From Patulibacter minatonensis DSM 18081 (GTDB lineage: Bacteria > Actinomycetota > Thermoleophilia > Solirubrobacterales > Solirubrobacteraceae), in assembly GCF_000519325.1 (NCBI RefSeq), contig NZ_KI912613.1, positions 4,111,859 through 4,175,858 on the forward strand: a stretch of DNA of 64,000 bases, written 5' to 3'. The position numbers and the translations under genes were made by a program. Shown piece after piece: positions 17,498 to 24,722 of this stretch. Within the stretch, counting starts at the first letter, position 1; every line of letters starts with the position of its first letter. Under the pieces are notes generated by a model. That model did not search any database. It had not been told where the DNA came from and was given only the letters and a program-made list of their open reading frames with translations.

Positions 17498-17955
17498 GGG
17501 GCGGTCCGGGTCGGGGTGGCGGTCGCTACCCGCCGACCCCCGGACGGACCCGCGGGGTTCGTGCGCCAATCGATACACGAGCGATCTCCGGGTCCGGGCC
17601 CTCCGGATGAACGGTCACATGGACCACGGAGCATGATGAGTACGTCTACCGACACCTGCCGCGCCGACCGGGCGACCGCCCCGAGCAGCCTGGCCTGCCG
17701 AGGCGCGTCCGAGACGGCGACCCGCCGCTCTATCGGCCAGCTCAACCACGGAGTCTGGTGCTGTGAGAGACGCAGGACGCAAAGAGCGCACGCTCGTGGC
17801 CAACGTTCTTGACGTGTCTGGGGATAGGTCCATCCCGAAGCGCGAACGCCGCGTGGCCCACCGCGGTTGCTCACCATGGCGACCGACGGAGCCCGCGTCC
17901 TGGTCGGTGCGACGCACCTCGACGAATGTCGGGTTCTGCCGAGGGGGCCCAAGAC
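17498..17955. other. Divergent intergenic region, no gene seen
   Basis: About 460 bases between the Rieske oxidoreductase and the Hsp20 promoter. Open frames here are short, lack ribosome binding sites and have no recognisable protein features. Only the Hsp20 promoter beginning at 17956 is identified. Confidence 0.5.
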
Positions 17956-17985
17956 TTGACAGATCTGGACTCAGATTTCTATTTT
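17956..17985 (+). promoter_or_regulatory. Hsp20-1 promoter
   Basis: TTGACA at 17956-17961 and TATTTT at 17980-17985 with an 18-base spacer. The sequence AAGACTTGACA, the later GACT-S-AGATTTCTAT and the leader TTCTTCGAAC..CGGAGGT are shared with the promoter of the second Hsp20 gene (39843-39872), so this is a conserved and probably co-regulated promoter. The AT-rich spacer stands out in this GC-rich genome. Confidence 0.7.
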
Positions 17986-18023
17986 TTCGCCGCAAGCGTT
18001 CTTCGAACTCGGAGGTGTAAGTC

Positions 18024-18575
18024 ATGACCATCGTTCGTTGGGAGCCCGCCCCCTTCCACGCGGCCACGAGCCACGACGGCGACCTGGTGGTCGCGTCGTT
18101 CTCCGATCCGGGCGCGTCAGGCCTGCGGGCCGCGCGATGGATCCCGCCGGTGGACCTTGAGGAGATGGACGAGTCGTATCTTCTCGTCGCCGACCTGCCC
18201 GGCGTCGCGCACGACGACGTCGCCATTGACGTCGACAACGACGTGCTGACGCTCAGCGGAACCCGGACCACCGACGCCGCCGGCGACGCTCGTCCGTTCC
18301 GTTCGGAGTGCGACCGTGGGGAGTTCGAGCGGCGGGTGAACTTGCCGGAAGGGGTCGATGCGGAGCAGATCAGCGCGTCGCTGGACCGCGGAGTGCTGGA
18401 GATCGCAATTCCTAAGCCGACCACGAAGCGACCGCAACATGGGTCGCTCCGCCTCGCCGGCAGCTCCCCCGCTCCCGGCTCCAGGTCCGGCAGCAGCGAC
18501 GCGCAAACCGACGGTCAGGGTTCAGCGAGCGCGGCGGAAGAACGCGATCCGGAGCCCATCGGTGCCGCCGCGTAG
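18024..18575 (+). CDS. Hsp20/alpha-crystallin small heat shock protein
   Basis: A 183-residue chaperone. The alpha-crystallin domain spans about residues 42-140, with LLVADLPGVAHDDVAIDVD, LTLSGTR and the C-terminal GVLEIAIPKP (G-x-L and I-x-I/V type motif). The N-terminal MTIVRWEP is shared with the second Hsp20. The C-terminal 45 residues are Ser/Gly/Ala-rich and disordered. It would hold unfolding proteins during stress. GGAGG precedes the ATG. Confidence 0.95.
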   Translation: MTIVRWEPAPFHAATSHDGDLVVASFSDPGASGLRAARWIPPVDLEEMDESYLLVADLPGVAHDDVAIDVDNDVLTLSGTRTTDAAGDARPFRSECDRGEFERRVNLPEGVDAEQISASLDRGVLEIAIPKPTTKRPQHGSLRLAGSSPAPGSRSGSSDAQTDGQGSASAAEERDPEPIGAAA

Positions 18576-18943
18576 GCCACCGGCAGCGGCCCTGGACAGC
18601 CCCCGCCCTCGACCCGTCAGCTTGCGGTGCGAGGGATGTCGGGCGGTGCTTCGCGGCGCACACCCATCGGTCCGGGAGGGTTCCGGGCGAGATGGAGCGC
18701 CGTGGGGTTCCGGGCAGATCCGCGGACTTCGGAGCTCGTCGATCTCCTTGAGCTGTTTCGCTGCGGCACCGACATTCACCCACGACGGACGAGTAGCGGC
18801 CGGTCGCGTCAGCGATCGGAACCCGTTGGGTGCACCGCGCCCAACTCACCACGGCCCGCAGCACCGGGAACGCCCACGGTCTACGACCATGGGGCCGGAC
18901 GAATGCGTGCATGCGCGTGGCTCAACGTGGGCAACGTGCGGCC
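18576..18943 (+). other. Intergenic, nothing recognisable
   Basis: Several frames are open here on both strands, but none has a ribosome binding site together with a plausible protein sequence. A frame covering 18627-19013 is Arg/Cys-rich and looks like a composition artefact. I cannot support a gene. Confidence 0.4.
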
Positions 18944-19291
18944 ATGTCGGCAACAGGGGAAACCTCCGGCGAACTCGACGGCATGCTGTCGTTGCTCGGA
19001 CGTCAAACGGTGACGTCGCTCGCCGCCGACCATCCCGGCGCTGCGTACCGTGGAACCGGATGGCGCGGAGCGCTGCAGATTGCCGCTGATCGCAGCGATC
19101 AGGATCGCGAGATCCTCGACATCGCTGATGACCTCTACCGGATCGCTCCCAGCATCGAGACCGAGAACGGAGCCCGAGCGTACGCCGAAGCTGCGCTGGT
19201 CTTCGTCGGCGGCGTTGCCGCCTGGTCGTTCCTGGTCGGCATGCTTGAGCAACCGACCGGACCGGACCATCGAGCAGGGCACGCGCCATGA
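18944..19291 (+). CDS. Small hypothetical protein with C-terminal hydrophobic helix
   Basis: 115 residues from ATG 18944. I do not recognise a family. The N-terminal half is polar (LGRQTVTSLAADHPGAAY), the middle is acidic (DREILDIADDLYRIAPSIE) and the end carries a hydrophobic stretch AALVFVGGVAAWSFLVGML that could be a single membrane helix. Codon-position composition fits a real gene. The start is uncertain because the frame is open to 18830. It lies upstream of the deacetylase operon. Confidence 0.5.
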   Translation: MSATGETSGELDGMLSLLGRQTVTSLAADHPGAAYRGTGWRGALQIAADRSDQDREILDIADDLYRIAPSIETENGARAYAEAALVFVGGVAAWSFLVGMLEQPTGPDHRAGHAP

Positions 19292-19376
19292 TGCGCGAGC
19301 GAACTGTGTAGGTCGAGCACCCCGACCTGTGCGCTTCTCATCCGCTCGGCTGTCCCCGTTCCGGGCGGGCGACGCC

Positions 19377-19401
19377 GTTTGCTCGCAAGGGCCGGGGGTA
19401 T
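19377..19401 (+). promoter_or_regulatory. SigB/SigF-type promoter of glycosyltransferase operon
   Basis: GTTTGC (19377-19382), 13-base spacer, GGGTAT (19396-19401). This fits the consensus of Gram-positive general-stress sigma factors (GTTT...GGGTAT). Transcription would start a few bases before the ATG at 19415, giving a nearly leaderless mRNA. Two sigma genes of the right family lie at 27811 and 32197. Confidence 0.6.
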
Positions 19402-19414
19402 TGATCAGCTCCGG

Positions 19415-20032
19415 ATGGCCCTCCATCTCACCTTCGACGACGGCCCCGACCCGGTCTGGACACCGGTGGTTCTGGATGCCCTTGCCGCCGCCGGTGCGAC
19501 GGCGACGTTCTTCGTGCTCGGCCCGCGGGTCCGGGCTCATCCCGATCTCGTGCGCGCCACCGTCGCCGCAGGCCACCGCGTCGAGCCGCACGCCGATCAG
19601 CACGACCGCCACGACCGCATGGACCGCCATCAGATCCGCGCCGACACCGACGCCGTGGTCGACGCGCTCCGCGCGGTCGACGTGGAGCCCACGCGGTGGC
19701 GCACCCCGTGGGGCCTGGTCACGGACGACACACGGCGCGTAGCAGACGACGTCGGACTCGCGCTCGTGGGATGGGACGCCGACACGCACGACTGGCGCGG
19801 AGACCTTGCCGAAGAGATGGTCGTCGCCATCAAGCGCGAGGCCCCGAACGGCGGCATCGTTCTCGCGCACGACGGTCTTGGGCCCGGCGCCACACGGCCG
19901 GGCTGCGCCGAGACCGCCCGGCTCATTCCAATGGCCGCGGCGTGGGGCGTCGCGCGCGGCCTGACTCTGGAGCCGCTTCCCGAACCTCGGGCTGCGCCCG
20001 CGACGCTCGCGTTCGCTGGGAAGCGACCGTGA
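19415..20032 (+). CDS. NodB-like polysaccharide deacetylase
   Basis: A 205-residue carbohydrate esterase family 4 domain with no export signal, so it acts in the cytoplasm. The NodB motifs are in order: catalytic/metal Asp in LTFDDGPDP (residues 5-13), a His pair in PHADQH, RTPWG, the DADTHDW segment and LAHDG. The second motif deviates from the usual H-S/T-x-x-H-P. The start at ATG 19415 agrees with the promoter just upstream; the frame extends to a TTG at 19379. It should remove an N-acyl group from an amino sugar. Stop overlaps next start as GTGA. Confidence 0.85.
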   Translation: MALHLTFDDGPDPVWTPVVLDALAAAGATATFFVLGPRVRAHPDLVRATVAAGHRVEPHADQHDRHDRMDRHQIRADTDAVVDALRAVDVEPTRWRTPWGLVTDDTRRVADDVGLALVGWDADTHDWRGDLAEEMVVAIKREAPNGGIVLAHDGLGPGATRPGCAETARLIPMAAAWGVARGLTLEPLPEPRAAPATLAFAGKRP

Positions 20033-21063
20033 GCGTCCCCGTGATTCGTGCGGTCGAGGACGTACCAGGCTGGGACCACCTCGTCACCGACGGGCTCACG
20101 ACAAGCAGCGCCTTTGCCACCCGCGCGGACGAGCACGCCGCTCTGCGGGCCGTTGCTGCCTTGGACCTCGGGCTGGCGCGCGTCCTGGACGGCCATCGCA
20201 ACGCGCTTGAGCGGTTGCTGCACCACTGCCCCGACCAGGTGGCGGACGACGACCGAGGTCGAGCCGCGGAGGGCGTCGTCCCTCATGGCGTGTGGGGTGC
20301 TGACCCCCGAGGGGCAGAGGGAACGCCGGCGACGATCGCTGGCGATCACGTCACGGTGTCTGGTACCAAGGTCTTCTGCTCTGGCGCCGGGCTCGTCGAA
20401 CGAGCACTGATCCTCGTACGCCCCGAGATCGAATCTCCGGGGAGCGTGTGCGCGCTGGTGGACGTCTCGGACCCCGCGCGCGTGATCGTCGACCGCGACT
20501 GGTTCCGCGGCCCCGCTTTGCGTTCGAGCGCGAGCCATCGCGTCGTTCTGGACCGCGCGCCTATCCTCGCGATCCTGGGGCTCCGGCCGGGCGACGGACC
20601 CGACCGCCACGGTGCCGGCAACGCACTGCTCGACGAGCCGTGGTTCAGCGGTGATGCGCTGCGCACCGCCGTGACGTGGGCGGGTGCGCTCGACACCGTG
20701 TTCGATGGGACGATCGCCGCGCTGCGAGACCGGACGCCGTCGGACGCCGAGGCGGTCCTCGTCGCGCGCGCCGCTGCCGCTCGCGCGACCGTCGACCGGT
20801 GGCTTGAGCACGCCACGGCGGTCCGCGACCGCGAGCCCGTCACGGTGGTCCAAAGGGCCGTGCTGCAGGCTCGGCTGGAGATCACCGAGCGCTGCCGCGA
20901 GGTGCTGCGCATCTGCGCCGAGCTGACGGGCTCACATCCCATAGCGACCGATGCCCGGACGGCACGCACCCGAGGCGACCTGGACCTGCTGCTGTTGCAG
21001 CACCGACTCACCCCCGCCGCAACCCGTCTCGGGCATGACCTCCTCGCCGAAGGCTCCCAATGA
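20029..21063 (+). CDS. Acyl-CoA dehydrogenase-like protein
   Basis: A 344-residue protein with the layout of short acyl-CoA dehydrogenases: an N-terminal helical part, a central beta segment with HVTVSGTKVFCSGAGLVERAL, and a helical C-terminal domain. The usual catalytic Glu motif is not obvious, so dehydrogenase activity is uncertain. GTG start at 20029 overlaps the deacetylase stop (GTGA); its own stop overlaps the methyltransferase ATG (ATGA). Homologues next to deacetylase/methyltransferase/glycosyltransferase genes are frequent in bacteria and functionally undefined. Confidence 0.72.
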   Translation: MSVPVIRAVEDVPGWDHLVTDGLTTSSAFATRADEHAALRAVAALDLGLARVLDGHRNALERLLHHCPDQVADDDRGRAAEGVVPHGVWGADPRGAEGTPATIAGDHVTVSGTKVFCSGAGLVERALILVRPEIESPGSVCALVDVSDPARVIVDRDWFRGPALRSSASHRVVLDRAPILAILGLRPGDGPDRHGAGNALLDEPWFSGDALRTAVTWAGALDTVFDGTIAALRDRTPSDAEAVLVARAAAARATVDRWLEHATAVRDREPVTVVQRAVLQARLEITERCREVLRICAELTGSHPIATDARTARTRGDLDLLLLQHRLTPAATRLGHDLLAEGSQ

Positions 21064-21656
21064 GCGCGTTCCCGGAGCGGCCTGCTGCCGACGCCGCGCA
21101 CTTCGACGCTCGATTTCGTGCGGACCCAGACCCGTGGGGCTACGTCAGCTCGCCGTACGAGCGGACGAAGTACGAACGGACGCTGACGGCGTGCGGGCCG
21201 GGACGGTTTGCACGTGCCCTGGAGCTTGGCGCCGCCAACGGCGTCTTCAGCGCATCGCTCGCTGTCCGGTGCGACGTGTTGATCACGATCGACTTCTCAC
21301 CGACGGCCGTTGAGCTCGCGCGCGAGCGCCTGATCGGTCTGCCGCACGTGAAGGTCCTCGAGGGCCAGATCCCCGGCGACCTGCCGCACGACGGCGCGTT
21401 TGACCTCGTGGTGGCGTCCGAGATCCTCTACTACTTGGATGACGACGCGTTTCGCCGCACGCTCGACCGGCTCCCGCGCCTGCTCCGTCCCGGCGGTCGG
21501 CTCGTGGCCGCGCACTGGACCGGTCGCGCGCCGGACCTGGCCCGTACCGCTGAGCAGACCCACCGGGCGCTGCGGGCGACGGGGATGCGCGCGGTCCCGG
21601 TCGCCGAACCGCCGCACAGCCGGGCGTACCTCCTCGACGCGTTCGAGATGCGATGA
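21060..21656 (+). CDS. NodS-like SAM-dependent methyltransferase
   Basis: A 198-residue class I methyltransferase. The N-terminal DPDPWGYVSSPYERTKYERT is the hallmark of NodS-type enzymes. SAM motif I is ALELGAANGVFSASLA (about residues 52-67), followed by the acidic ITIDFS and VVASEILYYL. NodS N-methylates the amine exposed by NodB in Nod-factor synthesis. Here the same pairing occurs in one operon, which suggests N-methylation of a deacetylated amino sugar. Translationally coupled at both ends. Confidence 0.88.
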   Translation: MSAFPERPAADAAHFDARFRADPDPWGYVSSPYERTKYERTLTACGPGRFARALELGAANGVFSASLAVRCDVLITIDFSPTAVELARERLIGLPHVKVLEGQIPGDLPHDGAFDLVVASEILYYLDDDAFRRTLDRLPRLLRPGGRLVAAHWTGRAPDLARTAEQTHRALRATGMRAVPVAEPPHSRAYLLDAFEMR

Positions 21657-23371
21657 GTCCGCTGCGCGCGGTCGTCGTCGTTCCGGCACGGAACGAGCAG
21701 GAGCGCATCGGTCCGAGCGTCGACGCGCTGGTTGCGCAGGCTCGCGAGATCGGCCCGTGCTTCGGGGTCGTCGTCGTCGACGACGCGTCGACGGACAGCA
21801 CGGCCCGCGAGGCCCGAGCGGCGGCCCACCGCGCGCGGTCCGAGCGCGTCGAGGTCCGGGTCATCGCCGGTCCCGGGGCAGGCGTCGGCTGGGCCCGCCG
21901 CACCGGCCTGGAGACCGCCGCGGCGTGGCTGCGACGCACCAACACCAGCGCCGGGCTGCGAGACGCAAAACGGGCGCCCGGGCTCCTCGTCACCACCGAC
22001 GCCGACACCCGGCCGGCGCCAGGCTGGCTCGCCGCGCTCCTCCGCGCAGCCGACGACGGACATGCCGTGATCGCTGGTGACGTCCACATCGATCCGAACA
22101 CTCCGCTGGACGACGAGCTCGCCCGTCGCCGAACGATGGGCGCCGAGGTGCGGCTTCGTGCCGTTCGTGAGACCGACGGTCCCGACGCAGCCCACCACCA
22201 TTTCTCCGCGGCGAACCTCGCACTCACCGCCGACGCCTTCGACGCCTGCGGGGGCATGCCGACACCGCGGGCGCTCGAGGACGAGGCGCTCTTGCAGACC
22301 GTTCGGGACGCCGACCTCGAGGTGCATCGCACGACGGAAGCCGTCGTGTACACGAGCCCCAGGACGACTGGCCGCGCACCCCGTGGCCTGGCGGCTGACC
22401 TGGCGCTCGAGGTCTGGCGCGGCCGCCACCGGCACCACCATCGAGAATTTCGGCTCGACCGCCTCGCCGCGGCCGTCCGTGCGACCGGAACGCGGGTGGT
22501 CGTCGTGATCCCGGCAAAAGAGGTCGCCACGACGATCGGCAGCGTCCTCGAGGTCACGGTCGCGCCGCTCGTGGACGCCGGAATCGTCCAGGAGGTCGTC
22601 GTGATCGATGCCGCCTCCGCCGATGGGACGGCCGTGACCGCCGAAGCCCACGGCGCGCGGGTCGTCCAGCAAGACACGATCGCGCGGGAACACGGCCCGT
22701 GCCGGGGCAAAGGCGACGCGATGTGGCGCGCGATCCAGTGCACCACGGGTGACGTCATCGCGTTTCTCGACGGCGACACCGAGGACCCGTCGTCGGCACA
22801 CTTGGCCGGCATTCTCGGCCCGCTTCTGACCGATGACGACATCGCCATGGTCCGCGGGTGCTTCGACCGCCCCCGCCGCCAGGGCGACGGCTCCGTGATC
22901 GCGCATGAAGGCGGACGCGTCACGGAACTCACGGCGCGTCCGCTGCTGAACCTCCACCGACCGCTGCTCGCCGGATTCCGCCAGCCGCTGGCGGGCGAGT
23001 TCGCGGCCCGCCGGACCCTCCTGGAACGGCTGCCGTTTCCGGTTGGCTACGGCGTCGAGATCGCCACCCTCGTCGACGCCCTGGACGCGGTCGGACTCGG
23101 CGCGCTCGCCGAGGTCGACCTCGGGGTCCGCCAGAATCGCCACCAGCCGCTGCGGGATCTCGCACCGATGGCGTTTGCTGTCCTGGTGGCGCTGGAACGA
23201 CGCTTGGGCCGTGACACCATCGTCTCTTCGTCGATGCGCCTGCCGTGGAACGACGACCTGCCCCACGCGGTCCCCGTCGCGGAACGCCCGCCGGTCGCCG
23301 AACTCGCCGCGCGCACGGGGCGCCCCGGCCGTGTGCTCCGCAATCCCGATCCGTCGGAGCTTGCGTCATGA
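21653..23371 (+). CDS. Fused glycosyltransferase: GT2 plus GpgS-like domain
   Basis: A 572-residue two-domain protein. Residues 1 to about 270 form a GT2 domain (VVVVPARNEQERIGPSVDAL, VVVDDAST, TTDADTRPAPGW, acidic ALEDEALL). From about 277 a second GT-A domain closely matches glucosyl-3-phosphoglycerate synthase: VVVIPAKEVATTIGSVL, GPCRGKGDAMWRAI, FLDGDTEDPS, GGRVTELTARPLLNLHRP and QPLAGEFAARR. Classical GpgS is a single-domain protein of about 320 residues, so the fusion is unusual. It likely makes glucosyl-3-phosphoglycerate and adds a further sugar. ATGA overlaps on both sides. Confidence 0.85.
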   Translation: MSPLRAVVVVPARNEQERIGPSVDALVAQAREIGPCFGVVVVDDASTDSTAREARAAAHRARSERVEVRVIAGPGAGVGWARRTGLETAAAWLRRTNTSAGLRDAKRAPGLLVTTDADTRPAPGWLAALLRAADDGHAVIAGDVHIDPNTPLDDELARRRTMGAEVRLRAVRETDGPDAAHHHFSAANLALTADAFDACGGMPTPRALEDEALLQTVRDADLEVHRTTEAVVYTSPRTTGRAPRGLAADLALEVWRGRHRHHHREFRLDRLAAAVRATGTRVVVVIPAKEVATTIGSVLEVTVAPLVDAGIVQEVVVIDAASADGTAVTAEAHGARVVQQDTIAREHGPCRGKGDAMWRAIQCTTGDVIAFLDGDTEDPSSAHLAGILGPLLTDDDIAMVRGCFDRPRRQGDGSVIAHEGGRVTELTARPLLNLHRPLLAGFRQPLAGEFAARRTLLERLPFPVGYGVEIATLVDALDAVGLGALAEVDLGVRQNRHQPLRDLAPMAFAVLVALERRLGRDTIVSSSMRLPWNDDLPHAVPVAERPPVAELAARTGRPGRVLRNPDPSELAS

Positions 23372-24114
23372 GCGGCTCGATCTACCTTGACCTCGACGGC
23401 ACGTTGCTGGATCCCGGAGGGCTCCTCGTGCAAGACAGCATGAGCACCCTGCAGGTGGTGCGGGACTCCGGCTTTCGCCCGGTGATCCTGACCGGCCGAT
23501 CGCGGTGGGCAGCCGCGGCGATCGCTCGGACGCTCGGCGTCGAGGACGTCGTGTGCGAGCTCGGCGCCGTCGTACTGCTCCCAGGCATCGTGCAACTCGC
23601 AGCGCCCGAGGCCGTCCCATTCCCTCGCGAGGCACTGCTCGCTGCGCTCACCGCGCTCCCTCTGCAAGAGCACGAACCGGGCACGCCGCGAACATCCGGA
23701 CTGGTCCTGCGCAGCGCCGCGACCGCGGCCACCGTCACGGAGGTGTTGCATGACGCCGGGTTCGGCGAGTGGTGTGCCGTCGACAACGGACCGAGCCATC
23801 TGCCAACCGACGACGGCACGCCCTCCAGGGTCGTGCACGTCCTGCCGTCCGGAACGGACAAGGCCACCGGCGTGCGGATGCATCTGCAGTTGCGCGATCT
23901 GCTGCCCGAGGCGTGCGGCGTCGTGGGCGATTCGACAGCGGACCTCACCTGCGCGAGCGTCGTGCCGCGAACCTTCTGCGTCCGCTCCGACGACCACGAG
24001 GCGTTGCGCCTGGCGGAACATCAAGGCATTCCGGTGACGGAGGCGCGCGGCGCCGGCGGCGCGCTGGAAGCAGTCCGGGCGCTCGTTGCGGGACTCCGAC
24101 ATGACGCTCACTGA
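23368..24114 (+). CDS. HAD phosphatase, glucosyl/mannosyl-3-phosphoglycerate phosphatase type
   Basis: A 248-residue Cof-type HAD enzyme: nucleophile Asp in YLDLDGTLLDP (residues 5-15), motif II ILTGRS, Lys in GTDKATGVRMHL, and motif IV VVGDSTADLT. The DKATGV segment and length match MpgP/GpgP enzymes that dephosphorylate glycosyl-3-phosphoglycerate to glycosylglycerate, a compatible solute and precursor of methylglucose lipopolysaccharide. ATG at 23368 overlaps the glycosyltransferase stop. Being paired with a GpgS-like domain strongly supports the assignment. Confidence 0.82.
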   Translation: MSGSIYLDLDGTLLDPGGLLVQDSMSTLQVVRDSGFRPVILTGRSRWAAAAIARTLGVEDVVCELGAVVLLPGIVQLAAPEAVPFPREALLAALTALPLQEHEPGTPRTSGLVLRSAATAATVTEVLHDAGFGEWCAVDNGPSHLPTDDGTPSRVVHVLPSGTDKATGVRMHLQLRDLLPEACGVVGDSTADLTCASVVPRTFCVRSDDHEALRLAEHQGIPVTEARGAGGALEAVRALVAGLRHDAH

Positions 24115-24722
24115 CGACCTTGGGTTCCCGCGGCACTAACGCGCCCAACGCGACGAGCTCCGGATGCGGTTCGTTCGTCGGCCGCGTTCGTCGCGCGTGC
24201 AACGGGGAAGAGATTCCGCAAGACGGCACCCTAGGTCGCACAGAGAAGGAGCGGAGATCGATGCGAGAGAGTCGGGGTCTTAGGCGAGTTCGGGAGACGC
24301 TGCGTCAGTCGCGCCGCCACGGACGGTTGTTGTCTTCGCGCGACTCGGATGATGCGGTGCGGCACCCGCCTACTCGGTCCAGACGCTCCGGGTGGAGCCG
24401 AGGCCCTGAAGCCGGGAGCCTGCCCGCGCAGCGGCAGGGTAAGAAGGACTCGTAAACGCCCGGCTTGAGAGGTCCGCGCGCGTGCCGGATGTGCGCTCGA
24501 AGACGTCCGTGACGTCGGCGCGCGCGGGCGAACTTCATCGGCCGAGGGTGCTCGCAGCGCATCATCGCCGCGCAGCGGGGACCCGCCCGATAGGCAGTGC
24601 GCCAGCTCCGACGTGACAAGCTGAGCGACAGAGGATTCAGATCGCCGTCGCGCACTGACCGCGTGCACGGCCTTGCATGTGCATGCTCCTTGCGGGGCGA
24701 GCGAGTACGCGGCAACCGAAGG
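24115..24722. other. Convergent intergenic region
   Basis: About 600 bases between the phosphatase and nadE stops. It holds only a questionable small frame at 24261. No clear terminator hairpin was found. Confidence 0.4.
24261..24455 (+). CDS. Possible small Arg/Ser-rich protein
   Basis: A 64-residue frame with AAGGAG eight bases before ATG 24261. The product is very basic (MRESRGLRRVRETLRQSRRH at the start) and ends in QGKKDS. The SD is convincing, but the composition could also be that of noncoding GC-rich DNA. No family recognised. Confidence 0.25.
   Translation: MRESRGLRRVRETLRQSRRHGRLLSSRDSDDAVRHPPTRSRRSGWSRGPEAGSLPAQRQGKKDS

Noticed and set aside
17956-17985. HspR (HAIR) or CIRCE repressor site in the Hsp20 promoter
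   Set aside because: Neither CTTGAGT-N7-ACTCAAG nor the CIRCE repeat is present; only CTTGAC is shared.
17763-18020. Possible small gene upstream of Hsp20
   Set aside because: It runs through the Hsp20 promoter and lacks a ribosome binding site.
21431-23266. A 611-codon minus-strand frame
   Set aside because: Antisense to the fused glycosyltransferase; no motifs.
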